This document shows positions 7,716 to 16,839 of a DNA stretch of 64,000 nt, one piece after another (position 1 is the first letter of the stretch; each line of letters opens with the position of its first letter). Below the pieces are notes generated by a model. That model was not told where the DNA came from, ran no database searches, and worked only from the letters and a program-made list of their open reading frames with translations. This stretch comes from Enterovibrio norvegicus DSM 15893. GTDB taxonomy: Bacteria; Pseudomonadota; Gammaproteobacteria; Enterobacterales; Vibrionaceae. The stretch is taken from the NCBI RefSeq assembly GCF_900115495.1, contig NZ_FOWR01000007.1, forward strand, positions 95,280 through 159,279, written 5' to 3'. A program made the translations under genes and the position numbers.

Positions 7716-8576
7716 TCAGGAAGATTGGGCATAGTTGCTACCACGATACTCAGACGGCGTTAACCCTGTTTTTGCTTTAAACACACGATAGAAATAGTTC
7801 ACATCTTGAAAGCCACATCGCGTTGCCACTTCGCTTAATCGAAAATCATATCGCTTCAACATGAATTTCGCCCGATCAACACGTACCCAGGTGATGTAAT
7901 CCGCCATTCGCATGTGGCCTTGTTGGCGAAATAACCGGGACAAGTGATTGGGTGTAATACTGAAGCGCGAAGCAATAGACTCTCTGCTGATGTCGCGGTG
8001 GAAATTCTCTTGAATATAGATACAAATCCCTTGATACAAATCTTCAACGCGATTGCGACGCCCCGCTTCTGGCGCAAGCAACATTTGCTGGCTGTAGCTT
8101 AGTAAGGCGTGCAGCAGGTGGCTGTCCATCGGTGACTGAACAGGCTCTTTCGCCAAACTGTTTAATGCACTAAGAATGTGGTCGATGGCATGGCCAGTAC
8201 GGGTTTGAATACTGTGTTTTTGTACGTCATAAAAATTCGGCTGGGCTTTCGCCTTCCCCACCAAGCTAAGCCCAAGTTGTCGCTTACCAAACAACAAACT
8301 CAGCACGGAGCAATCTGTTTCCCAGTTGGGTTTATTCCAACTATTGGGTGGCACATAAAGCGCATCGCCCGCAAACAAGGTCACTTCGCTGATCGACTTA
8401 TCGGCGTTTTCTATTTGGTTGGGATATTCACCGCTGATCACCAATTCAAGGCGCGGAAAGTTGACTTGATAGCTGAAGGTGGGTGGTGTGACTTGGTCGC
8501 TCGCAAACCAAATGCGATTGAAATGCTCTCTTTCCCCCAAAAGGTTGTCGAGCAACAGCGAAAAGACCTGACTCAT
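7716..8576 (-). CDS. AraC family transcriptional regulator of the PTS locus
   Basis: This 286-aa protein has an N-terminal cupin-like ligand domain (about 1-150; LELVISGEYP, FAGDALYVPPNSWNKP) and two C-terminal helix-turn-helices of the AraC/XylS type (about 185-283), ending in the signature GFQDVNYFYRVFKAKTGLTPSEYR. It diverges from the PTS IIABC gene and faces the EIIB/EIIA pair, so it most likely controls these sugar genes in response to the sugar or its phosphate. A CRP-like site lies in the shared upstream region. No strong Shine-Dalgarno is visible. Confidence 0.88.
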   Translation of the reverse strand: MSQVFSLLLDNLLGEREHFNRIWFASDQVTPPTFSYQVNFPRLELVISGEYPNQIENADKSISEVTLFAGDALYVPPNSWNKPNWETDCSVLSLLFGKRQLGLSLVGKAKAQPNFYDVQKHSIQTRTGHAIDHILSALNSLAKEPVQSPMDSHLLHALLSYSQQMLLAPEAGRRNRVEDLYQGICIYIQENFHRDISRESIASRFSITPNHLSRLFRQQGHMRMADYITWVRVDRAKFMLKRYDFRLSEVATRCGFQDVNYFYRVFKAKTGLTPSEYRGSNYAQSS

Positions 8577-8973
8577 AACATCTATTCTTACGCGAAAACA
8601 TGGCGCGCATTATCTTCCCCATTTTGGCGACTGCCGAGCACTTCAGAACAAACCGCTGCAAATTCGTGACCTTGCTCAATAAAATGAGAATACAAACCCC
8701 ACCTTTCGGTTACGAATTTCTAGTCAAAAGAAATAAGTCGTCTTTTCTATCATGTAATCATAACGACAAAAATACCCTTTAACCCATTGTATATAAGCTA
8801 TTTATATTTTTTATTCGATATTATCTTCACATAACCGCCAGTGAGAAACAGATCACACCAACAAATCAATGTTACATTTTTCTAGTAAAAGCCTTTCTTT
8901 TCCTCTTTCGAGTCGCGCCCTGTCACGGGAAAATATGCTCATACAATAAGAACAACATTCAGAGGTAAAACTC
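8577..8973. other. Divergent control region between araC-type and PTS IIABC genes
   Basis: A 397-base AT-rich intergenic region. It contains the CRP-like site at 8842-8857 and, close to the IIABC gene, a TATGCT -10-like box at 8934-8939 and AGAGGT as ribosome-binding site. I see no RNA gene or repeat in it. Confidence 0.6.
8842..8857. promoter_or_regulatory. Candidate CRP-binding site
   Basis: TGAGA-AACAGA-TCACA matches the CRP half-sites TGTGA/TCACA at nine of ten bases with the correct six-base spacer. It lies about 90 bases upstream of the likely IIABC promoter, fitting catabolite control of a PTS sugar system. Confidence 0.5.
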
Positions 8974-10884
8974 ATGATTAATACGTTAATCAACGAATCG
9001 CTGATTTGCTTAGACCTAAAAGCGACCACGAAAGAAGACGTGTTCGTCGAAATGATTGAACTGCTTCACGCTCAAGGTCGAGTCTGTGATAAAACCCAAT
9101 TCCTCGCCGACATCCATGCACGTGAAGCGCTGGGTAACACAGGTTTCGAAGACGGTGTTGCACTACCTCACGCAAAAAGTGCGGCGGTATCGAACCCTGC
9201 AGTCGCGATCGGTATCAGTCGCAATGGCATTGAATACGGTGCCGAAGACGGTCAGCCTTCAACACTCTTTTTCATGATTGCTTCACCAGATGGCGGCGCA
9301 AACCACCATATCGAAGTGCTTGCTGAATTGTCGTCAAAATTGATTGAAGACGGCTTCATTGAACAATTCATGCAAGCAACCTCTGCATCAGATGCACTAG
9401 CACTTCTGATGGAAAAGAAAGCCGACGAACAAGCCGTTGAAGCGAACAAAGGGTTGCTGATTGGCGTAACAGGTTGCCCTGCGGGTATCGCACACACTTA
9501 TCTCGCGGCTGAAGCCCTTGAAAAAGGCGCGGCGGCAATGGGCTATGAAATGAAGGTAGAAACCAACGGTTCTATCGGCGTGAAAAACAGCCCAACCGCA
9601 GAAGAAATTGCACGCGCAGAAGCCATCATCGTGAGTTGCGACAAACAAGTTGATATGGCGCGTTTTGCGGGTAAACGTTTGATCAAAACAGGCGTAAAAG
9701 CACCTATCAAAGATGCGAAAGGCCTGATTGCCCAAGCACTTGACGCGCCAGCATACGCGGCATCTTCTGATGAGGCGGCAAGCGAGAGCACTGAAAGCAA
9801 ATCAGCACAAGCGCGTTCAGATTTGTACCGCTACCTCATGAACGGCGTATCACACATGATCCCGTTCGTTGTAACCGGTGGTCTGTTGATTGCTTTAGCA
9901 CTGGCGATTGGTGGTCAACCCTCAGAAGCGGGCATGGCGATTCCTCCTGGTAGCCTGTGGAACAAAGTGCTGGATGTGGGTGTGGTTGCCTTCACCCTAA
10001 TGATCCCAATCCTTTCTGGTTACATTGCTTACGCGATTGCAGACCGTCCGGGTCTGGCGCCGGGTCTTATAGGTGGTTGGATTGCCAACAACGGCTCATT
10101 CTACGGCGCGGATGCGGGTACTGGTTTCATCGGTGCTATCGTTGCGGGTCTGTTGGTCGGTTACTTTGTGAAGTGGATTGCGACACGCAACTACCACAAG
10201 TTCATTCAACCGCTCGTGCCAATCATGATCGCGCCAATCACAGGTAGCTTGTTCATTGCGGGTCTGTTCATCTTCGTTATCGGCGCGCCGATTGCAGGAT
10301 TGATGGAAGGCTTGAACACCATGCTAACCAACATGAGCACGGGTAACGTTATCCTTTTGGGTATTGTGCTTGGTGGCATGGCTGGCTTCGACATGGGTGG
10401 TCCATTCAACAAAGTGGCCTTCCTGTTCTCTGTTGGCATGATCGCAAGCGGCCAAACGCAATTCATGGGTGCTATGGCATGTGCCATCCCTGTTGCTCCA
10501 CTGGGTATGTCACTGGCAACGGTTATCGGTCGCAAGTTCAACATCTTCGAAGAATCTGAAATTGAAGCAGGTAAAGCGTCAGGTGCAATGGGCCTAGTCG
10601 GTATCTCTGAAGGTGCAATTCCATTTGCGGCACAAGACCCAATGTCTGTGATTCCAGCGAACGTAATCGGCTCAATGGTTGCCGCTGTTATGGCCTTCTC
10701 ATTCGGCATCACCAACAGCGTCGCTCACGGTGGCCCTGTGGTTGCACTGCTAGGTGCGATGAACAAACCTGTACTAGCACTGGCATGTATGGCGGCAGGT
10801 GCGATTGTGACAGCACTGGTTGCGGTATCACTGAAGAAAATGCGCCAATCAAAAGTGGCAGCATCAGAAACCGCAGCGGCATAA
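8974..10884 (+). CDS. PTS fructose/mannose-type EIIABC
   Basis: A 636-aa three-domain sugar permease. EIIA (about 1-145) has phospho-His in DGVALPHAK (His65). EIIB (about 158-255) has phospho-Cys in GVTGCPAGIAHTYLAAEALE. After a Ser/Ala-rich linker (about 260-275) comes the multi-span EIIC domain, including the family motif GFDMGGPFNKVAF and GISEGAIPFAA. It imports and phosphorylates a fructose-type sugar. The downstream manA and the AraC neighbour suggest mannose, giving mannose-6-phosphate that ManA converts to fructose-6-phosphate. AGAGGT lies nine bases upstream of the start. Specificity is inferred from context. Confidence 0.9.
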   Translation: MINTLINESLICLDLKATTKEDVFVEMIELLHAQGRVCDKTQFLADIHAREALGNTGFEDGVALPHAKSAAVSNPAVAIGISRNGIEYGAEDGQPSTLFFMIASPDGGANHHIEVLAELSSKLIEDGFIEQFMQATSASDALALLMEKKADEQAVEANKGLLIGVTGCPAGIAHTYLAAEALEKGAAAMGYEMKVETNGSIGVKNSPTAEEIARAEAIIVSCDKQVDMARFAGKRLIKTGVKAPIKDAKGLIAQALDAPAYAASSDEAASESTESKSAQARSDLYRYLMNGVSHMIPFVVTGGLLIALALAIGGQPSEAGMAIPPGSLWNKVLDVGVVAFTLMIPILSGYIAYAIADRPGLAPGLIGGWIANNGSFYGADAGTGFIGAIVAGLLVGYFVKWIATRNYHKFIQPLVPIMIAPITGSLFIAGLFIFVIGAPIAGLMEGLNTMLTNMSTGNVILLGIVLGGMAGFDMGGPFNKVAFLFSVGMIASGQTQFMGAMACAIPVAPLGMSLATVIGRKFNIFEESEIEAGKASGAMGLVGISEGAIPFAAQDPMSVIPANVIGSMVAAVMAFSFGITNSVAHGGPVVALLGAMNKPVLALACMAAGAIVTALVAVSLKKMRQSKVAASETAAA

Positions 10885-11093
10885 GTTAAAAGACAGACCA
10901 ATATCGCTCCCAGCGTGAATAGAACAGCAATGTTTTTAGAACAAATGGGAGCGATTTTTCGCCACCGTGTCAATGCAATGAAAACAACATCTGGTACACT
11001 TTGCTCGCGTCAGTCAGCACAGAAATCTGACAACGCGTCACGCTGACTTACACAGAATAAAGCACGCCAATTGGCGCAAGAATGAAGAACATT

Positions 11094-12290
11094 ATGACCT
11101 CGACAACCCAACATTTTTTCCCGCTGACCAACGTTATCCAAGATTATGCTTGGGGAAGCCACACCGCACTGGGTGAGCTTTTCGATATGCCAAACCCAGA
11201 CAACACGCCTCAAGCTGAGATCTGGATGGGCGCACACCCAAATGGTTGTTCAAAAATTGATGTAAACGGTGAGCAAATGCTGCTCTCTGATTTTATCGGC
11301 CGCGACATGGCCAATGTGATTGGTCAACAAACACAAGAAACGTTCGGCGAACTGCCGTACTTGTTCAAGGTACTGTGTGCAGCCAATGCACTTTCAGTGC
11401 AAGTACACCCTAGCAAAGCGCAAGCAGAAGCAGGCTATGCGAAAGAAGAAGCTGCTGGTATTCCGCTGTCTGCGAGCTTTCGTAACTACAAAGATCCAAA
11501 CCACAAACCAGAACTGGTTTACGCACTGACGCCATACACCGCGATGAATGGTTTCCGTGATTATTCAGAGATTCTTGCCTTCTTCCACCAGCTCAATATT
11601 GATGTGCTTTCCACACTGGTTGCCAACCTTGATGCCAACCAAAACGAGCAAGGGCTAAGTGCATTCTTTGAAGCACTGCTCTCTCTTGAAGGCGAAGACA
11701 AAGACACAGCAGTTGCTGAACTCTTGGCATTTGCGACAGAGAACCAATCAGATGAATTGTTTGCATTACTGCTGACGTTATCTGAGCAATACCCGGGTGA
11801 TATCGGCCTATTCTCGCCGCTTATCCTCAATACGCTGACATTAGTGCCAGGTGAAGCCATGTTCTTGGATGCATGTACCCCCCATGCATACATCAAAGGC
11901 ACAGGCCTTGAGATCATGGCGAACTCCGACAATGTACTGCGCGCAGGACTCACACCTAAACACATGGACGTGCAAGAGCTAACTGCGTGTACACGTTGTA
12001 TACCAATGGCTAAAGACGTTATCCGTTTGGCACCAGAAAAAGTCGGCAATGCTGAGCATTACCCTATTCCTGTGCCTGACTTCAAATTCAGTGTTTACAA
12101 CGCAACAGCAAAAGAATCGCTGCACACCAACAGCGCTGAGATTTTGCTAGCCGTTGATGCAACACTGACCGTAGAAGATGCGGAAGGAAACAGCGTGACA
12201 CTGGAGAAAGGCGAATCTGTCTTTATTCCTGCATACGTCGGTGAATACTTTGCTTCATCCAACGGCAAGTTTGCGCGTGCGTATAACTAA
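11094..12290 (+). CDS. manA: Mannose-6-phosphate isomerase, class I
   Basis: A 398-aa type I phosphomannose isomerase interconverting mannose-6-phosphate and fructose-6-phosphate in the cytosol. Family marks include VIQDYAWGS near the N-terminus, zinc ligands Gln/His in SVQVHP, Glu in HKPELVYAL and His in DACTPHAYIKGTGLEIMANSDN, and the conserved LRAGLTPKH. It follows the PTS IIABC gene by about 200 bases and probably completes the same sugar pathway. An upstream in-frame ATG at 11082 would add four residues; GAAG upstream of the second ATG made me prefer 11094. Confidence 0.93.
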   Translation: MTSTTQHFFPLTNVIQDYAWGSHTALGELFDMPNPDNTPQAEIWMGAHPNGCSKIDVNGEQMLLSDFIGRDMANVIGQQTQETFGELPYLFKVLCAANALSVQVHPSKAQAEAGYAKEEAAGIPLSASFRNYKDPNHKPELVYALTPYTAMNGFRDYSEILAFFHQLNIDVLSTLVANLDANQNEQGLSAFFEALLSLEGEDKDTAVAELLAFATENQSDELFALLLTLSEQYPGDIGLFSPLILNTLTLVPGEAMFLDACTPHAYIKGTGLEIMANSDNVLRAGLTPKHMDVQELTACTRCIPMAKDVIRLAPEKVGNAEHYPIPVPDFKFSVYNATAKESLHTNSAEILLAVDATLTVEDAEGNSVTLEKGESVFIPAYVGEYFASSNGKFARAYN

Positions 12291-12312
12291 CGTAATCACC
12301 GGTAAATAAGAC

Positions 12313-12348
12313 AAAAGCCTGACCACGTATTCGTTGTCAGGCTTTTTC
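12313..12348. terminator. Rho-independent terminator after manA
   Basis: AAAAGCCTGAC pairs with GTCAGGCTTTT around an 11-base loop, followed by further T residues. The A-tract on the other side could also serve the converging bor-like gene. Confidence 0.85.
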
Positions 12349-12459
12349 TTTATTGGCGATGTGCAGAGTTTGAAACAGGCGTTAACTTAAGGGCATGCAC
12401 CTGTTCGATGCCTTTCAAACCATCAACAATTCAAACGCTTGCATATCAGCTATACAGAG

Positions 12460-12744
12460 TTAGCGACAATACACGCGCGCATCACGCGGGGTGTAAATGC
12501 CGAACGTTACAAACCCTAAGAAGCCATCAAGGAACGTCTGTTGCACTTCCACCTTTGCGACATTTTCTGCACCGCTACAAACACTGGCGGCATCAATGGT
12601 TTTCTTTTGACCAATACCTGAAACGAAAAAGCTCTGCATGGTTTCTTCTTCTAAGTTTCCCTGTTTGTCATTCACCACAAATGTTTGTTGTGCACACCCA
12701 GAAAGCATGAGCGCGCCAACGACCAAAACTGCTGTTTTCTTCAT
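12460..12744 (-). CDS. bor: Bor family lipoprotein
   Basis: A 94-aa lipoprotein with lipobox LMLSGC. The rest closely follows the phage lambda Bor protein: CAQQTFVV, FFVSGIGQKKT, CSGAENVAKVE, QQTF and a C-terminal LGFVTFGIYTP.DARVYC. Bor is an outer-membrane lipoprotein linked to serum resistance in lambda lysogens; homologues are scattered as single genes in bacterial genomes. No other phage gene is nearby. The start MKKTAVLVVG was preferred over an ORF six residues longer because it gives a standard signal peptide. Confidence 0.9.
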   Translation of the reverse strand: MKKTAVLVVGALMLSGCAQQTFVVNDKQGNLEEETMQSFFVSGIGQKKTIDAASVCSGAENVAKVEVQQTFLDGFLGFVTFGIYTPRDARVYCR

Positions 12745-13117
12745 GTGTTTTATCCTTATCAACCGGTTGAGCCTTGTTTTTCATAATCGCCCCTAAAGTG
12801 TAGAAAAATCTGTCTACTTACTTAGTATTAGTAATAAGACAAACATATTTTTTTAACCTGGGTTTTTACGGCGAGCTCTCTATAATAAGAAAGTGTGTCG
12901 AACACTAAATAAGATAAGATTGCCTTATGTGTACTTATTGAAACCACCAAAACAGCCCCTAAGATTGTCCAGAATTTTGGCGAAATGTTGTCGAGAACAT
13001 TCACGTCAATCTTCCGCTCGAGGGACACAAACACTCTGACGAAGAAAGCGCTTTCTAGTTCATATGCTTGTGGTGAGTGACCAATCTTAAAAAGAAATAA
13101 CCCTCAAAGGGGGCAGT
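12745..13117. other. Divergent intergenic region between bor-like and GH3 genes
   Basis: 373 bases without a convincing gene, holding the promoters of both flanking genes and the palindrome at 13043-13056. A 68-codon minus-strand ORF inside lacks a ribosome-binding site and family resemblance. Confidence 0.6.
13043..13056. promoter_or_regulatory. Perfect palindrome, probable LacI-type operator of the GH3 gene
   Basis: AGAAAGCGCTTTCT is a perfect 14-bp palindrome with the central CG step common to LacI/GalR operators. It sits 62 bases upstream of the glycosidase start. The regulator is not encoded nearby. Confidence 0.5.
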
Positions 13118-16100
13118 ATGCTCAAAGGAAAGTTAGTTGTGTCAGGAATGGCGTCGCTCGTGTTACTTGCGGGCTGTATGGAAGAATCGAAAGTGCCCTA
13201 CTTTCCGGATTGGCCGGAAATAAAGAGCGCCGTACCAAAAGATCCCGACATTGAAGCCAAGGTCTCGGATATTTTGGCGCAGATGACACTTGAAGAAAAA
13301 GTGGGTCAGATGATCCAACCCGATCTTCGTGGCGTTACGCCAGAAGAGGCAAAACAATACAAATTAGGCTCATTATTGAATGGCGGTGGTTCTTGGCCTG
13401 ACGAAAACAAATACGCCACTGCATTAGACTGGGCAGAAGAGGCCGACAAATATTATCTCGCCGTTGAAGAAGCCTATGCCGATCGTGGTTTTCGTATTCC
13501 CTTTATGTGGGCGACAGATGCAGTACACGGCCATAACAACGTATTTCGCGCCACGGTTTTCCCTCATAACATCGGCCTAGGTGCCGCCAACAACCCCAAA
13601 CTCATTAAGCAAATCGGTAAAGCCACAGCTCGTGAAATCTCCGCAACAGGTTTGGATTGGACATTCGCACCTACCGTTGCTTCGCCTCGCGATTACCGCT
13701 GGGGTCGTGTTTATGAAGGCTACTCAGAAGATCCCGAAATCATCTATCAATACGCAGGCCAAATGGTTGAAGGCTTGCAAGGTGGTACTAAAGGCCTAAA
13801 AAGCCAGCGCCATGTTATCTCTAACGTGAAGCACTGGGTCGGTGACGGCGGTACCAACAAAGGTGTCGACCGCGGCGAAAACCACTACTCAGAAGAATAC
13901 CTGCGCAACATTCACGCGACAGGTTACTTCTCGGGCCTAGACGCAGGCGCGCAAGTGGTCATGACATCATTTAACTCGTGGCACAATGATGAAAACTACG
14001 ATGTGATGAACACCGACGAATACAACAAGAAACTCCATGGCAGTAAGTACCTCGTGACCGATGTACTGAAAGACAAAATGGGGTTTGACGGCATTGTTGT
14101 CACTGACTGGAACGGTCATGGTGAAATCAATGGCTGTACCGCATCGAACTGTCCACAGGCCGTGCTAGCGGGTAACGACGTGTTCATGGTCACAGCGCGT
14201 AAAGACTGGACCGTGTTCTATCAAAATGTCATCGACCAAGTGAATGATGGCACCATTCCAATGTCACGTATTGATGATGCCGTCACGCGTATTCTTCGCG
14301 TGAAAATGCGTGCAAACCTTTGGAAAAAACCGCAACCATCACAACGTCAACTCGCGGGCCAGCAAGATATTCTTGGTTCAGACAAACACCGCAAGCTGGC
14401 GCGTAAGGCAACCAGCCAATCTTTGGTTTTGTTAAAGAATAAAAACGAAGCACTGCCCCTTTCATCAGATGAACACTATCTTGTGTTAGGTAGCGCAGCG
14501 AATGACATTCAGAAGCAAACAGGCGGCTGGTCACTCACATGGCAAGGCACTGAAAACACCCTAGAGCGTGATTTCCCCGGTGCAACCACCATGTTGATGG
14601 CAATGCGCGATCAAGTGGGTACAGACAACGTCTTTACCGAAGTGGATACTGCACCAGACGACGCGATTGCCGTTGTCGTGATAGGTGAAGATGCTTATGC
14701 GGAAATGTTTGGCGACATCAACGCCACCAAAACACTTGAATACGCATCACTCAAATCCACGTATGCGGCCGATCTTGAACTGATTAAATCACTGAAAGAT
14801 CGTGGCTTCACCGTCGTGACCGTGTTCTTCTCTGGCCGTCCACTTTACGTCAATGAAGAAATCAATCACTCAGATGCGTTTGTCGCAGCTTGGTTACCAG
14901 GCACGGAAGCTGGCGGTATTACCGATGTGTTGTTCCGGGAAAAAGGGAAAAACTTCCGAGGCCGTTTGTCATACTCTTGGCCTGGCATGAAATGTTCCAC
15001 CACCATCAACCGCAAAGCACCAAACTTGAAAGACTATGTCACCCCAGACATGGAACAAGACATTGAAGGCGAACATGCCCCCTTGTTCCCGTATGGATAT
15101 GGCCTTTCTTACAATGCGAAGAAAAGCGACCTCATGGGCGTGGATGCCGATCTGAATAACCTGGAACTTGACCCTCGCGACTACGGTTGTGGTCAAGATG
15201 CACCAGACAATGGCATCGCAACCACAAACCTAGAAGTTTATGGCCGAAGCGCTGAAGGTGAATTTGTTCCTCGCATCGCGGGCTCTGCAAATGGTTGGGT
15301 CGGTGAGAGCGTGTCTAACGGTACACCTACCACCATTGGTTCAGTGACCACAACGCCAATGGATTACCTCCACCAGCAAGATGCCATTAACGTGAAATTC
15401 AACGGTGATTCGCCAGCGCAAGTTTACATGCAAACGCTGGATCAAGCCGTGACTGACAAACAGTCTTACCTCAATGCTGACGCAACGCTGCAGTTCGATA
15501 TCGACATGAAATCAGCCGCACCAGAAAGCATGGTATTGGCGATGCACTGTGAGTGGCCATGTTTAGGTCAAGTTGCCATTAACAAGGTGCTTCCTGCGCC
15601 ATCAGGCGCGAATGAAACCAAGTGGACAACCATTAAGATCCCACTGCAATGTTTCGCAGACCAAGGCATGGCATTCTCTATCTTGAACACACCTTTTCTC
15701 ATCTATACCGATGATGCTGTAGAGTTCAACTTAGGTGAAGTGCGTTTCGTTCCGAACAGTGTTGACCCAGCCGATGATGCCATTGCATGTAGCGTGTTTA
15801 CTGAACCAAGCCTGCCGCCATTGACGGACGATGTAGTTGACGTATGGAACACGTGGGATCCAGTACTGGGTTCTTGGCAAGTACGTACCGATGATTGGAC
15901 GAACATCAGCGGCCACGTCACCGCGACGGAACCGGATGCATCTGACGCAACCCGTGAGTTTACCGTCACGTATGATGCAAACAGCCCTGAGCACTATAAA
16001 GGCATCGTCACGCTTGAAGGTACCACGCAGAACCTCACCCAATTTACCGACAGCGGTACATTGAACTTTGAGATTTACATCGACAGCTATGGCGAGATTG

Positions 16101-16351
16101 CGAACCCGGGTGAAAACCCAAGCACCGACATTGTTGTGAAGATGGAATCGACCAAAGGCACAGGTGATGACTATTTCCTTGGTGGCCTTTCAACCGGTAT
16201 GTGGCATCAGGTATCCATTCCTGTGTCTGACTTAAACACAGGCGCGCTGGACATCACCAAAGTAAACAAGCCATTCGCAACCTTGGGTGAATGGAATGCC
16301 TCTCAAGCAGGTATCAGTTACAGCGTGAGAAACATTCAATTGGAGAAATAA
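13118..16351 (+). CDS. Large GH3 lipoprotein beta-glucosidase / exo-beta-glucanase with two C-terminal accessory domains
   Basis: A 1077-aa glycoside hydrolase family 3 enzyme with lipobox LLAGC (Cys20), so anchored in an outer or inner membrane. The N-terminal GH3 barrel (about 45-400) has KHWVGDGGT and the nucleophile Asp330 in VVTDWNGHGE. The C-terminal GH3 domain (about 425-680) ends in LFPYGYGLSY. Residues about 700-900 resemble the C-terminal domain of marine ExoP-type exo-1,3/1,4-beta-glucanases. A further beta-rich domain (about 905-1077; NTWDPVLGSWQ...) follows and makes the protein longer than the roughly 840-aa ExoP I know. It probably releases glucose from beta-glucans such as laminarin or cello-oligosaccharides outside the cytoplasm. 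Confidence 0.88.
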   Translation: MLKGKLVVSGMASLVLLAGCMEESKVPYFPDWPEIKSAVPKDPDIEAKVSDILAQMTLEEKVGQMIQPDLRGVTPEEAKQYKLGSLLNGGGSWPDENKYATALDWAEEADKYYLAVEEAYADRGFRIPFMWATDAVHGHNNVFRATVFPHNIGLGAANNPKLIKQIGKATAREISATGLDWTFAPTVASPRDYRWGRVYEGYSEDPEIIYQYAGQMVEGLQGGTKGLKSQRHVISNVKHWVGDGGTNKGVDRGENHYSEEYLRNIHATGYFSGLDAGAQVVMTSFNSWHNDENYDVMNTDEYNKKLHGSKYLVTDVLKDKMGFDGIVVTDWNGHGEINGCTASNCPQAVLAGNDVFMVTARKDWTVFYQNVIDQVNDGTIPMSRIDDAVTRILRVKMRANLWKKPQPSQRQLAGQQDILGSDKHRKLARKATSQSLVLLKNKNEALPLSSDEHYLVLGSAANDIQKQTGGWSLTWQGTENTLERDFPGATTMLMAMRDQVGTDNVFTEVDTAPDDAIAVVVIGEDAYAEMFGDINATKTLEYASLKSTYAADLELIKSLKDRGFTVVTVFFSGRPLYVNEEINHSDAFVAAWLPGTEAGGITDVLFREKGKNFRGRLSYSWPGMKCSTTINRKAPNLKDYVTPDMEQDIEGEHAPLFPYGYGLSYNAKKSDLMGVDADLNNLELDPRDYGCGQDAPDNGIATTNLEVYGRSAEGEFVPRIAGSANGWVGESVSNGTPTTIGSVTTTPMDYLHQQDAINVKFNGDSPAQVYMQTLDQAVTDKQSYLNADATLQFDIDMKSAAPESMVLAMHCEWPCLGQVAINKVLPAPSGANETKWTTIKIPLQCFADQGMAFSILNTPFLIYTDDAVEFNLGEVRFVPNSVDPADDAIACSVFTEPSLPPLTDDVVDVWNTWDPVLGSWQVRTDDWTNISGHVTATEPDASDATREFTVTYDANSPEHYKGIVTLEGTTQNLTQFTDSGTLNFEIYIDSYGEIANPGENPSTDIVVKMESTKGTGDDYFLGGLSTGMWHQVSIPVSDLNTGALDITKVNKPFATLGEWNASQAGISYSVRNIQLEK

Positions 16352-16411
16352 TCTACTCTCTCACAGGTGATCACTGTGTCAGTGAACCACGAGAGTGAAT
16401 GAAACCCTAAA

Positions 16412-16439
16412 GCCCGCCAGTTCCACTGGTGGGTTTTTT
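16412..16439 (+). terminator. Rho-independent terminator after the GH3 gene
   Basis: CCCGCCAGT pairs with ACTGGTGGG (one G-T pair) around a TCC loop and is followed by six T residues. Confidence 0.85.
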
Positions 16440-16839
16440 CTTTTTCGTGACGTCTTAATGGTCGTTCTTCGAGCTCAAACTCACCCAATAATACGGAATT
16501 CCCTTCATTACTACGTCAAATTATTGACCTCCCCAGGAAAGGGGACATAACTCAGCCGCATTTAAATCCAACCTTCCACTCTCAGACCTTATTAACGTAA
16601 ATAGACTATTAGGGTATTTACTTCTCACCTTTCATATTTAAATTTCAATTTTCAAACCAAAAAAACCGCCATTAAATTGACGTTGGTTTTTGATCTTTAT
16701 TTATTAATTTGGGATGAGAATCAACTAATAAAATGATTCATCAAAACAATTCGATGTACGACCATCAAACCGCATTATCCACACCTATAATTGAATGTGT
16801 ACTGTTTCATATTTAATACATGGAAGAATGGGGCTGCGA
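16440..16839. other. AT-rich intergenic region before the GGDEF gene
   Basis: About 400 bases of AT-rich DNA with no ORF resembling a gene and no clear repeat. A weak promoter-like pair (TTGACG at 16677, TTTATT 17 bases on) may serve the GGDEF gene. Confidence 0.5.

Noticed and set aside
10206..10715. 169-codon minus-strand ORF opposite the PTS EIIC domain
   Set aside because: Antisense of a conserved membrane domain, rich in Pro/Met/Ile as expected for a mirror frame.
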